Source of the DNA: Fibrobacter succinogenes
Lineage (GTDB): Bacteria > Fibrobacterota > Fibrobacteria > Fibrobacterales > Fibrobacteraceae
DNA: 64,000 nt
Assembly: GCA_902776765.1 (NCBI GenBank)
Contig: CACYRP010000027.1
Location: forward strand, 1 to 64,000
Reading direction: 5' to 3'
In this document: positions 35,864 through 46,045 of the stretch, in pieces
Numbering within the stretch: the stretch's first letter is position 1
Layout: every line of letters starts with the position of its first letter
The notes under the pieces: generated by a model
Seen by the model: only the letters and a program-made list of their open reading frames with translations
Databases searched by the model: none
What the model was told of the DNA's origin: nothing
Position numbers and translations under genes: made by a program

Positions 35864-37894
35864 CTAGTATTTAAATGCCGACATCTTGGTGATATTGCCA
35901 TCCGCATCGAAAGTTATATCGAAATAACCTTTACCTTCAAGAGTGCTCACATAAAGCGGAACCGCCTTTGAAGCGAATGCAGATTGCTTATCAAAAGTGA
36001 CATCAATATTTTCGCCATTCAAAACGACTGACGATGCAAGCATCGCATCTTTACTATTCAGTTCACCGAACGAGAAGAACGGATTCAACGCCACCAAGGA
36101 TCTCGGGAAATGGAACACCATTTTCTTTGATCCAACCATGCTACTCAGCAAGCCCTCTTTTTCTTTCATTTCGTACGAGCAACCTGTAGTAAGCTGATAG
36201 AGCGTTGCTTTACTAAAGCGCTTACCGCCCATCTTTTTCGAAATATTCGTACGCTTGATTTTGTCTTCATCGACCCAGATAATCAAGCTATCCGTCATGA
36301 TAATCGCTCTTGCAGAAACAATATCTTCAACGCTATTCTTCTGCTTCCCGTACAATTCGTAATTCAATTGGAGTTTCCCGAAGCTAGCCTTGGAATAGGG
36401 TTCGATGTTATTGATTGTCGTTTCCATTTTCTTCACCAAATAATCATCGGCATACATATCGGTCATATGCAAGCAGATAAACAGGCGAACATTCGAAAGG
36501 CGCTTGTCGGAACGGTTTTCAATTTCAATGGCAAGCTTATCCGAGAACGAGAGCGTCGGATTGTACGTCTGCAAATCCAAGAAAGAATGTTCTTCAAAAA
36601 TCATGTCCAAGATTTTGGGCATATAGCATTCCACAAACTTCATGTCAGAAATCAAGTAATCATACACTTCTTGATTTCCGCGACGGAAAAAGTGTTTTAA
36701 AATTTCTTCTTTAGCATTGGCGAATTTTCCTTTGTTGTAAGCGACCATTGCCTTTTGGAAGTTCGGCGAATAAAATCCAAAGCCTTCCATCATGGATTTG
36801 TAATGTTCCAAAACTACATGGCCTTCTTTGGACTTCAAAATATAATTGCGGTAGTTGTAGGAATTGTACATGTCCAACAATTTTTCCGCTTCGCGAGGAT
36901 ATTCTACAGAAGACTGATCAAACAAAGTGGCGGCCTTCGTATCGTCACCCAGCAACGTGTAATAGGTTCCCAACAAAAGCAATGCTGGCGCCGCTCTATC
37001 AGGATGATTCGCAATGTATTGGTTGAGGATATCCCTTGCATTGTCCGCATTTTGCTTATCATTAGAAACTTCTACACCTTGTTCCGCTTTATAAAGCAAG
37101 CAAAATGATTTCAGCAATTGCGATTCTGAATCAGTAGGATACTTCTGTAGCACCGCATTGAGCGATTCCAGCGCGCCATCAATATCGCCATTGTTGATGG
37201 CAAGGTACGCCTTATCGCGCAGCAAGCACATTTCATTCCACATCGCCAAGTATTTCAAATAAAGTACCGTATATTCGCTTAAATAGCTTAAGTAAGCTTC
37301 TTTATTTTCTTCAAGAGCCTTTTTTGCGCTTTTTTCAATTTCATCGTTTCTTTGAATTTCGCTATAAAAATTCGTTCCCGAAGTAAGGCCCATTGTTGCA
37401 AGCGATACAAAAGCGGTAGGATCAAAACCTCCAGTTGCAGCGATTTGCGCAATCGGAGATGTTACCGTCTTAAGATCTACAGAATTTTTTATAGCGCCCC
37501 AATAACGCCTCTTTTGCGTTTCATTCAAATCATATTCGGCCGTGCGAATGCCCTTGTAAAGAGGGAGCAATTTCTTTTCCGCTTCGAGGACTTCATCCGG
37601 AATGCCGCTATAATCTTGAGCCGCCAAGAATTGCAAATACTCGAACATGCTCTTCGTTGTCGAATACCCATCGTTCAAAATATGGAACAGGCGGATTGTC
37701 TTTTCAAGATCAAGTGGTTTAGATTCTCGCGGCTCGGGAGATTTATGTTCCTCTTTTTCCGCATTTTCAAAAACAGTCTCGACCGAATCAATTTCTTTTT
37801 GAATCTCGACTTTTTTCGAATGATTCGAGATCAAAAGATACGTGACAGGAACCGCAATTGCAACAACCAGAAATAGCAAACAACCTTTTTTCAT
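35864..37894 (-). CDS. Membrane-anchored TPR-like protein of unknown function
   Basis: The start MKKGCLLFLVVAIAVPVTYLL at 37894 gives 676 residues; an ATG 9 nt upstream is equally possible. One N-terminal membrane helix (about 5-23) is followed by a charged segment and a long helical region. TPR-like pairs are visible at about 220-330 (YLAINNGDIDGALESLNAVL, LLLGTYYTLLGDDTKAATLF). The last about 230 residues are beta-rich. It is probably exposed to the periplasm. No family recognised. Confidence 0.7.
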   Translation of the reverse strand: MKKGCLLFLVVAIAVPVTYLLISNHSKKVEIQKEIDSVETVFENAEKEEHKSPEPRESKPLDLEKTIRLFHILNDGYSTTKSMFEYLQFLAAQDYSGIPDEVLEAEKKLLPLYKGIRTAEYDLNETQKRRYWGAIKNSVDLKTVTSPIAQIAATGGFDPTAFVSLATMGLTSGTNFYSEIQRNDEIEKSAKKALEENKEAYLSYLSEYTVLYLKYLAMWNEMCLLRDKAYLAINNGDIDGALESLNAVLQKYPTDSESQLLKSFCLLYKAEQGVEVSNDKQNADNARDILNQYIANHPDRAAPALLLLGTYYTLLGDDTKAATLFDQSSVEYPREAEKLLDMYNSYNYRNYILKSKEGHVVLEHYKSMMEGFGFYSPNFQKAMVAYNKGKFANAKEEILKHFFRRGNQEVYDYLISDMKFVECYMPKILDMIFEEHSFLDLQTYNPTLSFSDKLAIEIENRSDKRLSNVRLFICLHMTDMYADDYLVKKMETTINNIEPYSKASFGKLQLNYELYGKQKNSVEDIVSARAIIMTDSLIIWVDEDKIKRTNISKKMGGKRFSKATLYQLTTGCSYEMKEKEGLLSSMVGSKKMVFHFPRSLVALNPFFSFGELNSKDAMLASSVVLNGENIDVTFDKQSAFASKAVPLYVSTLEGKGYFDITFDADGNITKMSAFKY

Positions 37895-37955
37895 TTCCAC
37901 CATTCAAATCTTCATTTTTAATTCTTAATTTTTCATTCTTAATTTTTAACTCCAC

Positions 37956-39602
37956 TCACCCGTTCATAATGTATTCGGCATTTTCGAGAATGTACGAATC
38001 TTTCATTTTCAATTCTTCGGGCAAGCGGTCAAACGGAATGATATCGTGACGCGTGAACGTTCTTTCGTCAGTTGGCCCCGAGCGATAGCCCATCAAAAGC
38101 ATGGACATCATCCAGCGTCGATGTTCCGCATCGCGCAACAGAGAATCGTCATCCGTGATTTCAAAGCAACGTTTACGGAGCGGCAATGCATTGGCGCAGT
38201 AAATGGCAGCCGTTTTGTCAGCTTCGCTTAGGCGGTACCACATTTTTTCTTCGGTGTCGCGAGTATCGGGATTTAAGCGACGTTCACGAACATAATTCGC
38301 ACGCTGCCCACGCTCCACACGCCTGGAATGCACAAATTCCTTCATTTCATCAATATCGCCCATGATGCGCACATAGCCATACATTCCGCTTTCGTTGATA
38401 TGCTTGATGATATCGTCATTCGCTTCGCGCCAATACACCGCAATGTCCGCATTATCGTAAACAGCACGCGGCAAATGCACGAGCGTCGAAATCGCCTTGG
38501 ATGCATCTTCCTTGCAAATGCAAACGACAAGACGTTCCTTGGGGCTCGCCGCCACAGCCGCAATAAAGTTACGTGCCAAATCCGCTTCGCAGTAGGCATC
38601 TACAAAATTCCATTCTACGTCAAGGTAATCGCCGCGCGTTGTCTCAGGGTCATGAGTTACTTTATTTCCATTTGCATCGACATACGTGTACCTTGAAAGT
38701 CTAAAAAGTCCCATGCGAGAGACGACCAAACGATCCACCCACTTTTCGCAATCTTCATCAACAAACGTGATGCAAGTCTTCAAATTCGTCCGCTTAAAAT
38801 TCGGGTAATGGCAGACGTTCGCCACGGCAAACGCGACCGCCTGTGCAATCGGGCCTGTTCCAATCAGCACCACATGCAAGCGTTCATTTTCAGCTTCGCG
38901 AATTGTCGGCAAAAAATCCGTCCCGACAAGCAACTGCTCCGACATGAATTCGTATTCGTTAAAGACATCGACTAGCAAATGGCCCTTGTTCTGTTCTGGA
39001 GCCTTCAAATACCGTAAAATTTCAGATGTCGAAGGATCACTCAGCAACAAATGGCAATGGATATCGCGCAACGCCTTTTCGCTGATGCTGCGCAGAACTT
39101 CAATGCAATGCAAGTTACGAGAATCGCGTTCAGGTCCATCTTCGCCAATCACGAGAATCATATCCGCCAAAAGCGCACCCGCATAAAGCAAATCTTCTTC
39201 GTTCTCGTAATCCTTCTTGTAATGAATAAAACGCCCTTCAATATCGCGACGGCTCATCACAACGATCGGACGCTTATCGCCTTTGAGCGCACGCAAAATA
39301 CTTTTGAGCTGATGGCCAGCGCCAAGCACAAGCACATGACCGCGAACATCGACATGCTTTTTGCCTTCGCGCATGGACTCCGACGTATTCTTGAACACAT
39401 TGATCATGACGCTGATAAACAGCACCGCAAAAACAACATAGCCCGACAAAAAACCTTTCCACCCGAGGGACTTTTCGCCAAGCACCCACGAGCCAAGCAT
39501 TACGCCAATAACAAAAATGATGAGCGATAGAACCAACAAAATCAGAAGTTTCTTGGCGATTCCATTGGACCACGCGCCTGTTATTAGACTTTTAAAATTC
39601 AT
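37956..39602 (-). CDS. Membrane protein with two Rossmann (RCK-like) domains and a RyR domain
   Basis: The 548-residue protein has two N-terminal membrane helices (about 18-40 and 50-70). A first nucleotide-fold domain follows (GHVLVLGAGHQLKSILRAL, about 88-235), then a second with an intact GxGxxA loop (HVVLIGTGPIAQAVAFAVAN, about 243-420). The C-terminal part (about 450-520) shows WYRLSEADKTAAIYCANAL and AEHRRWMMSMLLMGYRSG, the pattern of bacterial RyR domains. The layout is like CASTOR/POLLUX channels but lacks a pore filter. The function is unknown. A GGGG site precedes the ATG. Confidence 0.75.
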   Translation of the reverse strand: MNFKSLITGAWSNGIAKKLLILLVLSLIIFVIGVMLGSWVLGEKSLGWKGFLSGYVVFAVLFISVMINVFKNTSESMREGKKHVDVRGHVLVLGAGHQLKSILRALKGDKRPIVVMSRRDIEGRFIHYKKDYENEEDLLYAGALLADMILVIGEDGPERDSRNLHCIEVLRSISEKALRDIHCHLLLSDPSTSEILRYLKAPEQNKGHLLVDVFNEYEFMSEQLLVGTDFLPTIREAENERLHVVLIGTGPIAQAVAFAVANVCHYPNFKRTNLKTCITFVDEDCEKWVDRLVVSRMGLFRLSRYTYVDANGNKVTHDPETTRGDYLDVEWNFVDAYCEADLARNFIAAVAASPKERLVVCICKEDASKAISTLVHLPRAVYDNADIAVYWREANDDIIKHINESGMYGYVRIMGDIDEMKEFVHSRRVERGQRANYVRERRLNPDTRDTEEKMWYRLSEADKTAAIYCANALPLRKRCFEITDDDSLLRDAEHRRWMMSMLLMGYRSGPTDERTFTRHDIIPFDRLPEELKMKDSYILENAEYIMNG

Positions 39603-39671
39603 GATACGCCCCTGATAAATCCGGTAATGTTATTATAGTTTTTTTTATGCAGAATGACAAAAGAAATGATG

Positions 39672-39760
39672 TTGACACCGGCACGGAGGCCCGCGTGACC
39701 GCAGTAGGTTACTACAGAACGCTAGCACGGCACTTTAGCTTTTGACACCGGCACCGCTAA
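39672..39760. repeat. Imperfect duplication of the sbcC 3' end
   Basis: TTGACACCGGCAC occurs at 39673-39685 and again at 39743-39755, where it forms the last codons of sbcC (GAGVKS). The sequence around each copy (GCGG...CC) is also partly alike, indicating a decayed 70-bp-spaced duplication just after the stop codon. Confidence 0.5.
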
Positions 39761-42700
39761 GGACGCTGCGGCCACCGCAAGGCGTAACTTCGATATGTGT
39801 CGGGAGTTCGCTTTTGACCAAATCCACATGCGTGATGACACCAAGGAGTTTACCCTTTTCCTGCTGCATTTTCTGGAGCACTATGACGGTTTCTTGAAGC
39901 ATCTTGGAATCAAGCGTACCGAAGCCTTCGTCGAGGAACATGGAATCAATGCGCACATTGCGGCTAGCGAGTGTCGAAATCCCAAGCGCAAGCGAGAGGC
40001 TCACCAAAAAGCCTTCGCCACCAGAAATGTTGTCAATCGGGCGCACGGCATCGCTGTTGTCATGATCCACAAGCTGGATGTTGAGCGTGTTCGGCTCGGT
40101 TACCATTTCATACCGCGGGAACATATCGCATAAGTAGCCATTTGCGATTTTCAGCAAATTGCGGAGCGTAATCGTCTGGATGAATCGAACGAACACATCG
40201 CCATTACCCGTGTCAAGTCTGTTGCCGTTGAACCAGCGTTGCATTTGTTCCCAATCCGCACGTTTCGACTTGAGTTTTGCAAGTTCCGCCTGCATGTCGT
40301 TGAACTTTTGGCGGAGCAAATCATCATTCTTTTTCTGTTCCGTCCATGTAGCAAGATTCACGGTGCATTCGTTCAATTTTGCCTTTGTAGAATCGCGGCC
40401 CTGCAACGCGACATCTTCAGTTTCTTCGAAGTTGCGCTTTTGCTGATGCTCCACTAGCTGGTCGTTAAAATTTTTGACCGATGTTTGCGCCGTCACCAAA
40501 TTATCGTCCACATTTTTTTGCAACTGCTGGAGCGATTTACGTTCCGCTTCAGGAAGTTTTGCAGCAGCAAATTCCTGCTCATCCGCAAAACCTTTCATTG
40601 AAAGATTTTCTAGGAACTGAGCCTGCGATTGTGTAAGCTTCGGCTCTGTTTCTGCAATGCGGCCTTCAAGTTCTGCGATAGAATTGTCAAGAGCCATTTT
40701 CGTTTCGCGCATTTGCTGCTCTTTGCGAAGCGACTCGTTTGCCCAACTTTCCGCAGACTCGCGTAAAGTTCGCGCCTTACGGCGTTCCTCTTCTACAGAC
40801 TTCTCACCAAAAATTTCTTTGCGTTTTGTATCGAGCGCATCGAGATTTTGCTGGATTTCATTTTGTTTAGTGGTTGCCTCATCTCGGCGCATTTTTGCCT
40901 GCGAAAGATTTTCTTGATATTGATTTTTCGCAGAACGATCCATGTTCAAGTCATTTTCGACCTTGATCTTTTTCTCTTGCGCCTTTTTCCACCAAGAATT
41001 CTTCTTTTCAAGTTCGGCAAGCAGCGCATCAACATCTTCCATGCGAATGTTCGAGAACCATTCTGCAAGAGCCGTTTCAATTTCCTGAAAAATTTTTTGC
41101 AATTTAGATTGAGATTTTTTTAGCGATTCTTCGGCGGCATTAGCTTCACCCACAAGGCCCGCACGATTTACTGCAGCGCGATTGACATCGTTCTGCAAAG
41201 CATCGGCTTTTTCCTTTTTTTGCAAGTAGGCGTTCTTCAATTCAGAAAGGTCTTGCAAAGTTACACGCACCGTTTCAAGCGTTGCAGATTTTTTCCAAGG
41301 TTCGAGTTTTGCATTCAGCTGTTCCAGCGCATTCAATTCCGCATCTGATTCTTCTTTTTGCTTTTGCGAACTTTCGCTGATGACTTCTTCAAAATGATTC
41401 TGTTGCGTTGCAAAGCTATCCAAAGAACGCTGGAGTTCTTCCATCTCCCCATTGATTTTACGCAATTTATCTGCAAAACCATTAAGGCTATTCGCGCCAT
41501 TTTCAATCTTTACGGATTCCTCGCAAGAGAGGTGCTCGCGAGAACCGCAGACAGGGCAAGGTTCGTGAGGCTTCAAGTTACGGCGCAATTCCGCGACAAC
41601 AACAGGAATATCTTCTTGAATAATCGTTTCTTTATTTTTTTGCAAAGCGGTTAGTTTTTTATGAATCTGCGAACATTCGGCCTTCACATTTTCGAGTTGC
41701 TTTTGCTTTGCAGCGATTTCAATTCGTAAGCGCACCAATTCTTTATGATGGCGTTCCACATCATTTGCCAAACCGTTCATTTCCGGGAGAACATTCACAA
41801 GTCCCGCATCCGCCTGATGTTCCGTCAAATATTCCTGCAGCGATTGCAAATCCAGCTTTTGCTTTTCAAAATCCGCATCAAAATCCTGCAAAGCTTTTTT
41901 CAGAACTTCTAGTTTTTGCACTTCGACAGAAACATTTTCGCTTTCATTTTTCCATTCTGCGATCTGCGATTTCAAAAGCGAAAGTTGACCATCAATCGAT
42001 TCGTCTTTCTGATTTTCGGCAATGTACTTTTCCACTTTTTCCAAAGCCAGTTCATTATCAGAAAGCCGCTTGTCCGTGTCGCTAATTTTCTTTTGCGTTT
42101 CTTCGGCTTCGCCCGCTATCTTTGCAACAGCATCCTTTGCGTTCTTCAACTGCACACGAGCATTGCGAATATCAGCATCAATTGAAGAAACCTGTTCCCA
42201 AATGGATTCATTCGCAGAATATTCCGCCTTGCACTTTTCAAAAGTAGCCTGAGCCTCGCGATTTTGGGCAGAAGCCTTTTCAAGATTTTTCGCAACCGTA
42301 GGGAGATTCTTCTTATTCTCTTCAAGTTGCGATTTCATGCGTGCAAGATTATCGCGAATTGATTTGAACTCCACAAACGAAGATTCCACTTCTTGAGCAT
42401 GCAACGCACGTTCCAGTTTTTTTCGATTCGGTTCGAATTCCGCTTGCGCGCATTTCGCTTTTTCTAGTTGATTTTGCGCATCCGACAAAAGCTTTTCAAA
42501 GCCATGCAGATTTTCAAACCATGTGCAAATATAAAGGAGGCGTTCTGCATCTTCGGCAAGTGTTTTCTTTTGCTGTTCGGCATCCTTGATTTTCGTGTTC
42601 AATTCAGCCAGTTCTTCATCGCTCAACAAACTCACATTGCCAATTTTAACTTCAATATCCTCGACCGCACGATTTGCACTCGCATACAAATCATGAACGG

Positions 42701-43262
42701 CTACGGCAATCTTTCTGTAAATTCCATCGCCCGTGAGTTTTTCGAGAATTGCAGCGCGTTCATTCTCATTGCATTTTAAAAACTTATTGAATTCACCCTG
42801 GGCAAGCATCATCGACTTGGTAAACTGGCCGAAATCTAGGCCAATCACGCGCGTCATCGTCGCTTCGATTTCGGACTGTTTCGAAAACGAAGCTTCCACC
42901 GTTTGCGAAGTTTCATTCGTCAGCACCCAAGAATATTTTTGGAGTTTATTCGTCCTTACAGAACGATGCTGGTCCCAACGCGCAGAGTAAACAGTACCGC
43001 CACATTCAAAAGTCACCTTGGCGTAGCAATTCTTGGCGCCATAAGTCATCACCTCATTCGTATCGCCCACAATGGCGCCCAAGCGCGGCGTTTTACCGTA
43101 CAAGCCAAGGCAAATGGCATCAAGAATCGAAGTTTTTCCAGAACCTGTCGGCCCCGAAATGCAAAACATACCGCTCTTCGCAAAATCAGGGGATTCAAAA
43201 TCAATCGTCCATTCATGAGCAAGGGAGTTGATATTGCAAAATTCAATCTTCTTAATTTTCAT
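39735..43262 (-). CDS. sbcC: Exonuclease subunit SbcC (Rad50-like ATPase)
   Basis: The 1175-residue SMC-like ATPase works with SbcD to cut hairpins and DNA ends. Walker A is GPTGSGKTSILDAICLGLYG (about residue 36). Two long coiled coils flank a zinc hook with CPVC (about residue 569). The C-terminal signature ISGGEGFLVSLSLAL and Walker B MFLDEGFGTLD complete the ATPase. It lies directly downstream of sbcD, 9 nt apart. Confidence 0.96.
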   Translation of the reverse strand: MKIKKIEFCNINSLAHEWTIDFESPDFAKSGMFCISGPTGSGKTSILDAICLGLYGKTPRLGAIVGDTNEVMTYGAKNCYAKVTFECGGTVYSARWDQHRSVRTNKLQKYSWVLTNETSQTVEASFSKQSEIEATMTRVIGLDFGQFTKSMMLAQGEFNKFLKCNENERAAILEKLTGDGIYRKIAVAVHDLYASANRAVEDIEVKIGNVSLLSDEELAELNTKIKDAEQQKKTLAEDAERLLYICTWFENLHGFEKLLSDAQNQLEKAKCAQAEFEPNRKKLERALHAQEVESSFVEFKSIRDNLARMKSQLEENKKNLPTVAKNLEKASAQNREAQATFEKCKAEYSANESIWEQVSSIDADIRNARVQLKNAKDAVAKIAGEAEETQKKISDTDKRLSDNELALEKVEKYIAENQKDESIDGQLSLLKSQIAEWKNESENVSVEVQKLEVLKKALQDFDADFEKQKLDLQSLQEYLTEHQADAGLVNVLPEMNGLANDVERHHKELVRLRIEIAAKQKQLENVKAECSQIHKKLTALQKNKETIIQEDIPVVVAELRRNLKPHEPCPVCGSREHLSCEESVKIENGANSLNGFADKLRKINGEMEELQRSLDSFATQQNHFEEVISESSQKQKEESDAELNALEQLNAKLEPWKKSATLETVRVTLQDLSELKNAYLQKKEKADALQNDVNRAAVNRAGLVGEANAAEESLKKSQSKLQKIFQEIETALAEWFSNIRMEDVDALLAELEKKNSWWKKAQEKKIKVENDLNMDRSAKNQYQENLSQAKMRRDEATTKQNEIQQNLDALDTKRKEIFGEKSVEEERRKARTLRESAESWANESLRKEQQMRETKMALDNSIAELEGRIAETEPKLTQSQAQFLENLSMKGFADEQEFAAAKLPEAERKSLQQLQKNVDDNLVTAQTSVKNFNDQLVEHQQKRNFEETEDVALQGRDSTKAKLNECTVNLATWTEQKKNDDLLRQKFNDMQAELAKLKSKRADWEQMQRWFNGNRLDTGNGDVFVRFIQTITLRNLLKIANGYLCDMFPRYEMVTEPNTLNIQLVDHDNSDAVRPIDNISGGEGFLVSLSLALGISTLASRNVRIDSMFLDEGFGTLDSKMLQETVIVLQKMQQEKGKLLGVITHVDLVKSELPTHIEVTPCGGRSVLSGAGVKS

Positions 43263-43271
43263 CGTACTACC

Positions 43272-44603
43272 CTATTCGTGCGCCTTGCTTACAGCCTCAT
43301 TGAACAAACTAATAAACTTATCGTATTGATTTTTTACAGCAGCCGATTCATCGTTTTCTTGAAGATTCGAAGCAATCAACATTCTAAAATAATCTTCTTT
43401 CGAGTACTGCTTTGTCGATTCCACGCATTCATCAAAGCCAGTCGCACCGCGCAAAACATCGCGAGAAATGCGGTGGCGCTTGACCACAAAATGTTTGCCC
43501 GTTTCTTCCTTTTCCAGAGCATCATTCAAGCTCACAAAATCACCCGATGTCAAAAGCAAATCGACATAAGTTTCCACCGGATTCGCAACTAGTTCTTTTT
43601 CCAAGTTGCGCAATTTCAATTTAAGCGTTTCGATATCGCCCTTGAACTGTTCAAAGCGCATAGCCTTCGGAACTTCAATTTTTTCGACAACAGGAACCGC
43701 ACCTTGCGCCACATCAACCGCAAGCACATAGCGTTTGCAATTCGCTTCATCAAAGCCCATCACGAATGGCGAACCAGAATAGCGCACTTTCGGATTCTTG
43801 GCAACCATAGACGTATAGTGAATATGTCCCAGCGCCACGTAATCGAGTTCACTCGGGAACGTAGAAACGTCAACATTGCCAAGCGTTCCAATAACTTCAC
43901 GAACACCGTCATCAACGGAAGTTTCAGGCATCACAGCATTTTCACCAGCAAATGCATTTTCTGCGATGCCGGCATTTTCCGCATTCTCCGCATTTTCTGC
44001 ATCGCGGCCCGAAAGATTCGACGCATACAAATGTCCCGTGGCAATAACGGGAATGTTGCGATCCCCGCGCAATTCAACAGCATAGCGATGCGCATCCGCA
44101 TAAAGGCGCTTTAACAAATCACCATCAGCATTATTCGCGTATTCACCATCATCAGAATTTTTATAAAACTGTTCCAATTCCAAATCGCGCATAAACGGCA
44201 ACGCACAGCAAATGCCGATTGCATTTCCCTGAGCATCCTTTAATTCAAAAACAAAATCATCGATTTTGCGATTATTGATGGAGCCAACAACTTTAATGTT
44301 CAAAGCATCGAGAATGCCCGCCGGCGCATCAAGTAGCGTTCCAGAATCATGGTTTCCGCCGACAACAACAACATTGGAGCATTCCGTTTTAAGGAGCGAT
44401 GCCAAAAACTTGTAGTACTGCGTCTTTGCCATGTTCGAAGGATTCACCACATCGAAGATATCACCCGCAATAACAAGAGCCTGAGCGCCAACCGTTTCAA
44501 TTTCCGATTCAAGCCATTCTAAAAATGCACCCGTTTCTCGCGTGCGATCAATATCGTGCATCGTATTGCCAAGATGCCAGTCTGCGGTATGGATAAACTT
44601 CAT
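43272..44603 (-). CDS. sbcD: Exonuclease subunit SbcD (Mre11-like nuclease)
   Basis: The 443-residue protein has the metallophosphoesterase motifs in order: FIHTADWHLGNT, VIAGDIFDV, VVVGGNHDSGT, ATGHLYAS and ALGHIHYTS, so the two-metal site is intact. An unusual alanine/asparagine/glutamate tract (NAENAENAGIAENAFAGENA, about residues 205-225) is inserted between phosphoesterase motifs IV and V. It comes from a short in-frame DNA repeat of GCATTTTC-type units. An AGAGGCG site supports the start. Confidence 0.95.
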   Translation of the reverse strand: MKFIHTADWHLGNTMHDIDRTRETGAFLEWLESEIETVGAQALVIAGDIFDVVNPSNMAKTQYYKFLASLLKTECSNVVVVGGNHDSGTLLDAPAGILDALNIKVVGSINNRKIDDFVFELKDAQGNAIGICCALPFMRDLELEQFYKNSDDGEYANNADGDLLKRLYADAHRYAVELRGDRNIPVIATGHLYASNLSGRDAENAENAENAGIAENAFAGENAVMPETSVDDGVREVIGTLGNVDVSTFPSELDYVALGHIHYTSMVAKNPKVRYSGSPFVMGFDEANCKRYVLAVDVAQGAVPVVEKIEVPKAMRFEQFKGDIETLKLKLRNLEKELVANPVETYVDLLLTSGDFVSLNDALEKEETGKHFVVKRHRISRDVLRGATGFDECVESTKQYSKEDYFRMLIASNLQENDESAAVKNQYDKFISLFNEAVSKAHE

Positions 44604-44640
44604 TATAAAACGCCTCTATTCTACACAATAATAGTTTTTT

Positions 44641-45774
44641 CTACTTTAACTTTTCATTCACGGCCTTAGTGCTTGTAATCCCAAGTTGCTTCATGGCCTC
44701 AAAACGGCTAAGGATATTGCCCTTGCCGTCCTTCAACTGCGCAAGCGCATCGGCGTATGTCGTTTGTACCACACTCAACTGACGCCCCACCTTCACAAAG
44801 TTGTCCGTAAAACCGCAGAATTTTTCATAAAGGCCCTCTGCCGTTTTCATGATATTCACGCAATTTTCTTCTTGCCGCGTATTCTGCCACGTGAGCAAAA
44901 TCAGATTCAGAGCCAACATCAAATTTGTCGGATTGATAATAAGCACACCCTTGCGATACGCCTTTTGCGCAATGGCAGGATCCTTGTTCACCGCCAAAAT
45001 GTAACTACCTTCATTCGGCACAAACATGAGCACATAAGGCACCGCATGCGGCACCACCTTCGGATAATTTTTGCTCGCAAGTTCATCGACATGTTTTACG
45101 ATACTAGCCAAATTTTCCTTGCATGCAGCCTCACGCGCTTCGTCGTTTTCTGCCGAGACATAATCCGTGTAAGCCGTAAGCGATACCTTCGAATCGACAA
45201 TCACATTCGATCCATCGGAACATTTCACGACAACATCCGGGCGCAATTCACGACCGTTTTCATCCGTATAGCTTTTTTGCGTAAAGTATTCCAAATTTTC
45301 GCGCAAGCCGCTGTCGCTTAAAATATTCGCAAGCACAACTTCACCCCAATCGCCTTGCACCTTGCCTCGATTCTTGAGTGCATCAGCAAGATTTTCGGCG
45401 TCGATCCCAAGCTTTCTGGATTGCTCAACCATCGTCTTGATAGCGCCATTCAGTTCCGCAATATTCTTATCGTTACCTTCTTTTGCACGCCCGAGCATTT
45501 CGCGCATGTTGTCGAGTTCCTTCATCAAAGGCTTTGTAAACGCTTCCATGTGCTCGCGATTTTCGCCTTTAAATTCCTCACTGCGATCCTTGAGAAGTCG
45601 TGCAGAAACAGCCTCAAATTGCGACTTCATCGCCGAAAGTTCCGCATTGAATAGCGCCTCACGATCCGCATGGACAGAACGCCCCATTTTATGCGCCACA
45701 AGCGCCCCTACCATAGCCCCAACCGCAAAAGCAAAAACTGCAACAGCCGCAACAATCAAAGAAGTCATATCCAT
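44641..45774 (-). CDS. rmuC: DNA recombination protein RmuC
   Basis: The 377-residue protein has one N-terminal membrane helix (about 6-28), a coiled coil (about 35-125) and the RmuC nuclease-like domain (about 135-330: KVQGDWGEVVLANILSDSGL, LRPDVVVKCSDGSNVIVDSK). The conserved VIVDSKVSLTAY segment carries the PD-(D/E)XK-like core. It limits inversions at short repeats. It lies next to sbcDC but has its own GAGG site and TATATTT box upstream. Confidence 0.94.
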   Translation of the reverse strand: MDMTSLIVAAVAVFAFAVGAMVGALVAHKMGRSVHADREALFNAELSAMKSQFEAVSARLLKDRSEEFKGENREHMEAFTKPLMKELDNMREMLGRAKEGNDKNIAELNGAIKTMVEQSRKLGIDAENLADALKNRGKVQGDWGEVVLANILSDSGLRENLEYFTQKSYTDENGRELRPDVVVKCSDGSNVIVDSKVSLTAYTDYVSAENDEAREAACKENLASIVKHVDELASKNYPKVVPHAVPYVLMFVPNEGSYILAVNKDPAIAQKAYRKGVLIINPTNLMLALNLILLTWQNTRQEENCVNIMKTAEGLYEKFCGFTDNFVKVGRQLSVVQTTYADALAQLKDGKGNILSRFEAMKQLGITSTKAVNEKLK

Positions 45775-45935
45775 CGTTTTACCTCAGCCCAAATATATAA
45801 ATAGTTAATGTCTAATTCTGACAATATACGCAGTCTGCAAAACCTAGAATAATTCAGATTTTGAAATTAGATTTCAAGATTCCGACTCGCAGGCCGAAAT
45901 GACGATGCAGAAAGCTACAGTTTAGGCAGATGGTT

Positions 45936-45955
45936 CCTCGCGTACGCGAGGATGA
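45936..45955. repeat. Palindromic element CCTCGCGTACGCGAGGATGA
   Basis: A perfect 16-bp palindrome with the GGATGA tail lies in the gap between rmuC and the next gene. Confidence 0.55.
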
Positions 45956-46032
45956 AAGTCAAGATTGACGGCTCGGGATGACGCACAGAACAATCTCCAT
46001 CCTCTAACATCCAATAGCCAACTACAATTAAC

Positions 46033-46038
46033 TATCTT
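46033..46038 (+). promoter_or_regulatory. -10 box of the 46046 gene, leaderless type
   Basis: TATCTT ends 7 nt before the ATG. No Shine-Dalgarno sequence is present. Confidence 0.45.
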
Positions 46039-46045
46039 TATTGCA

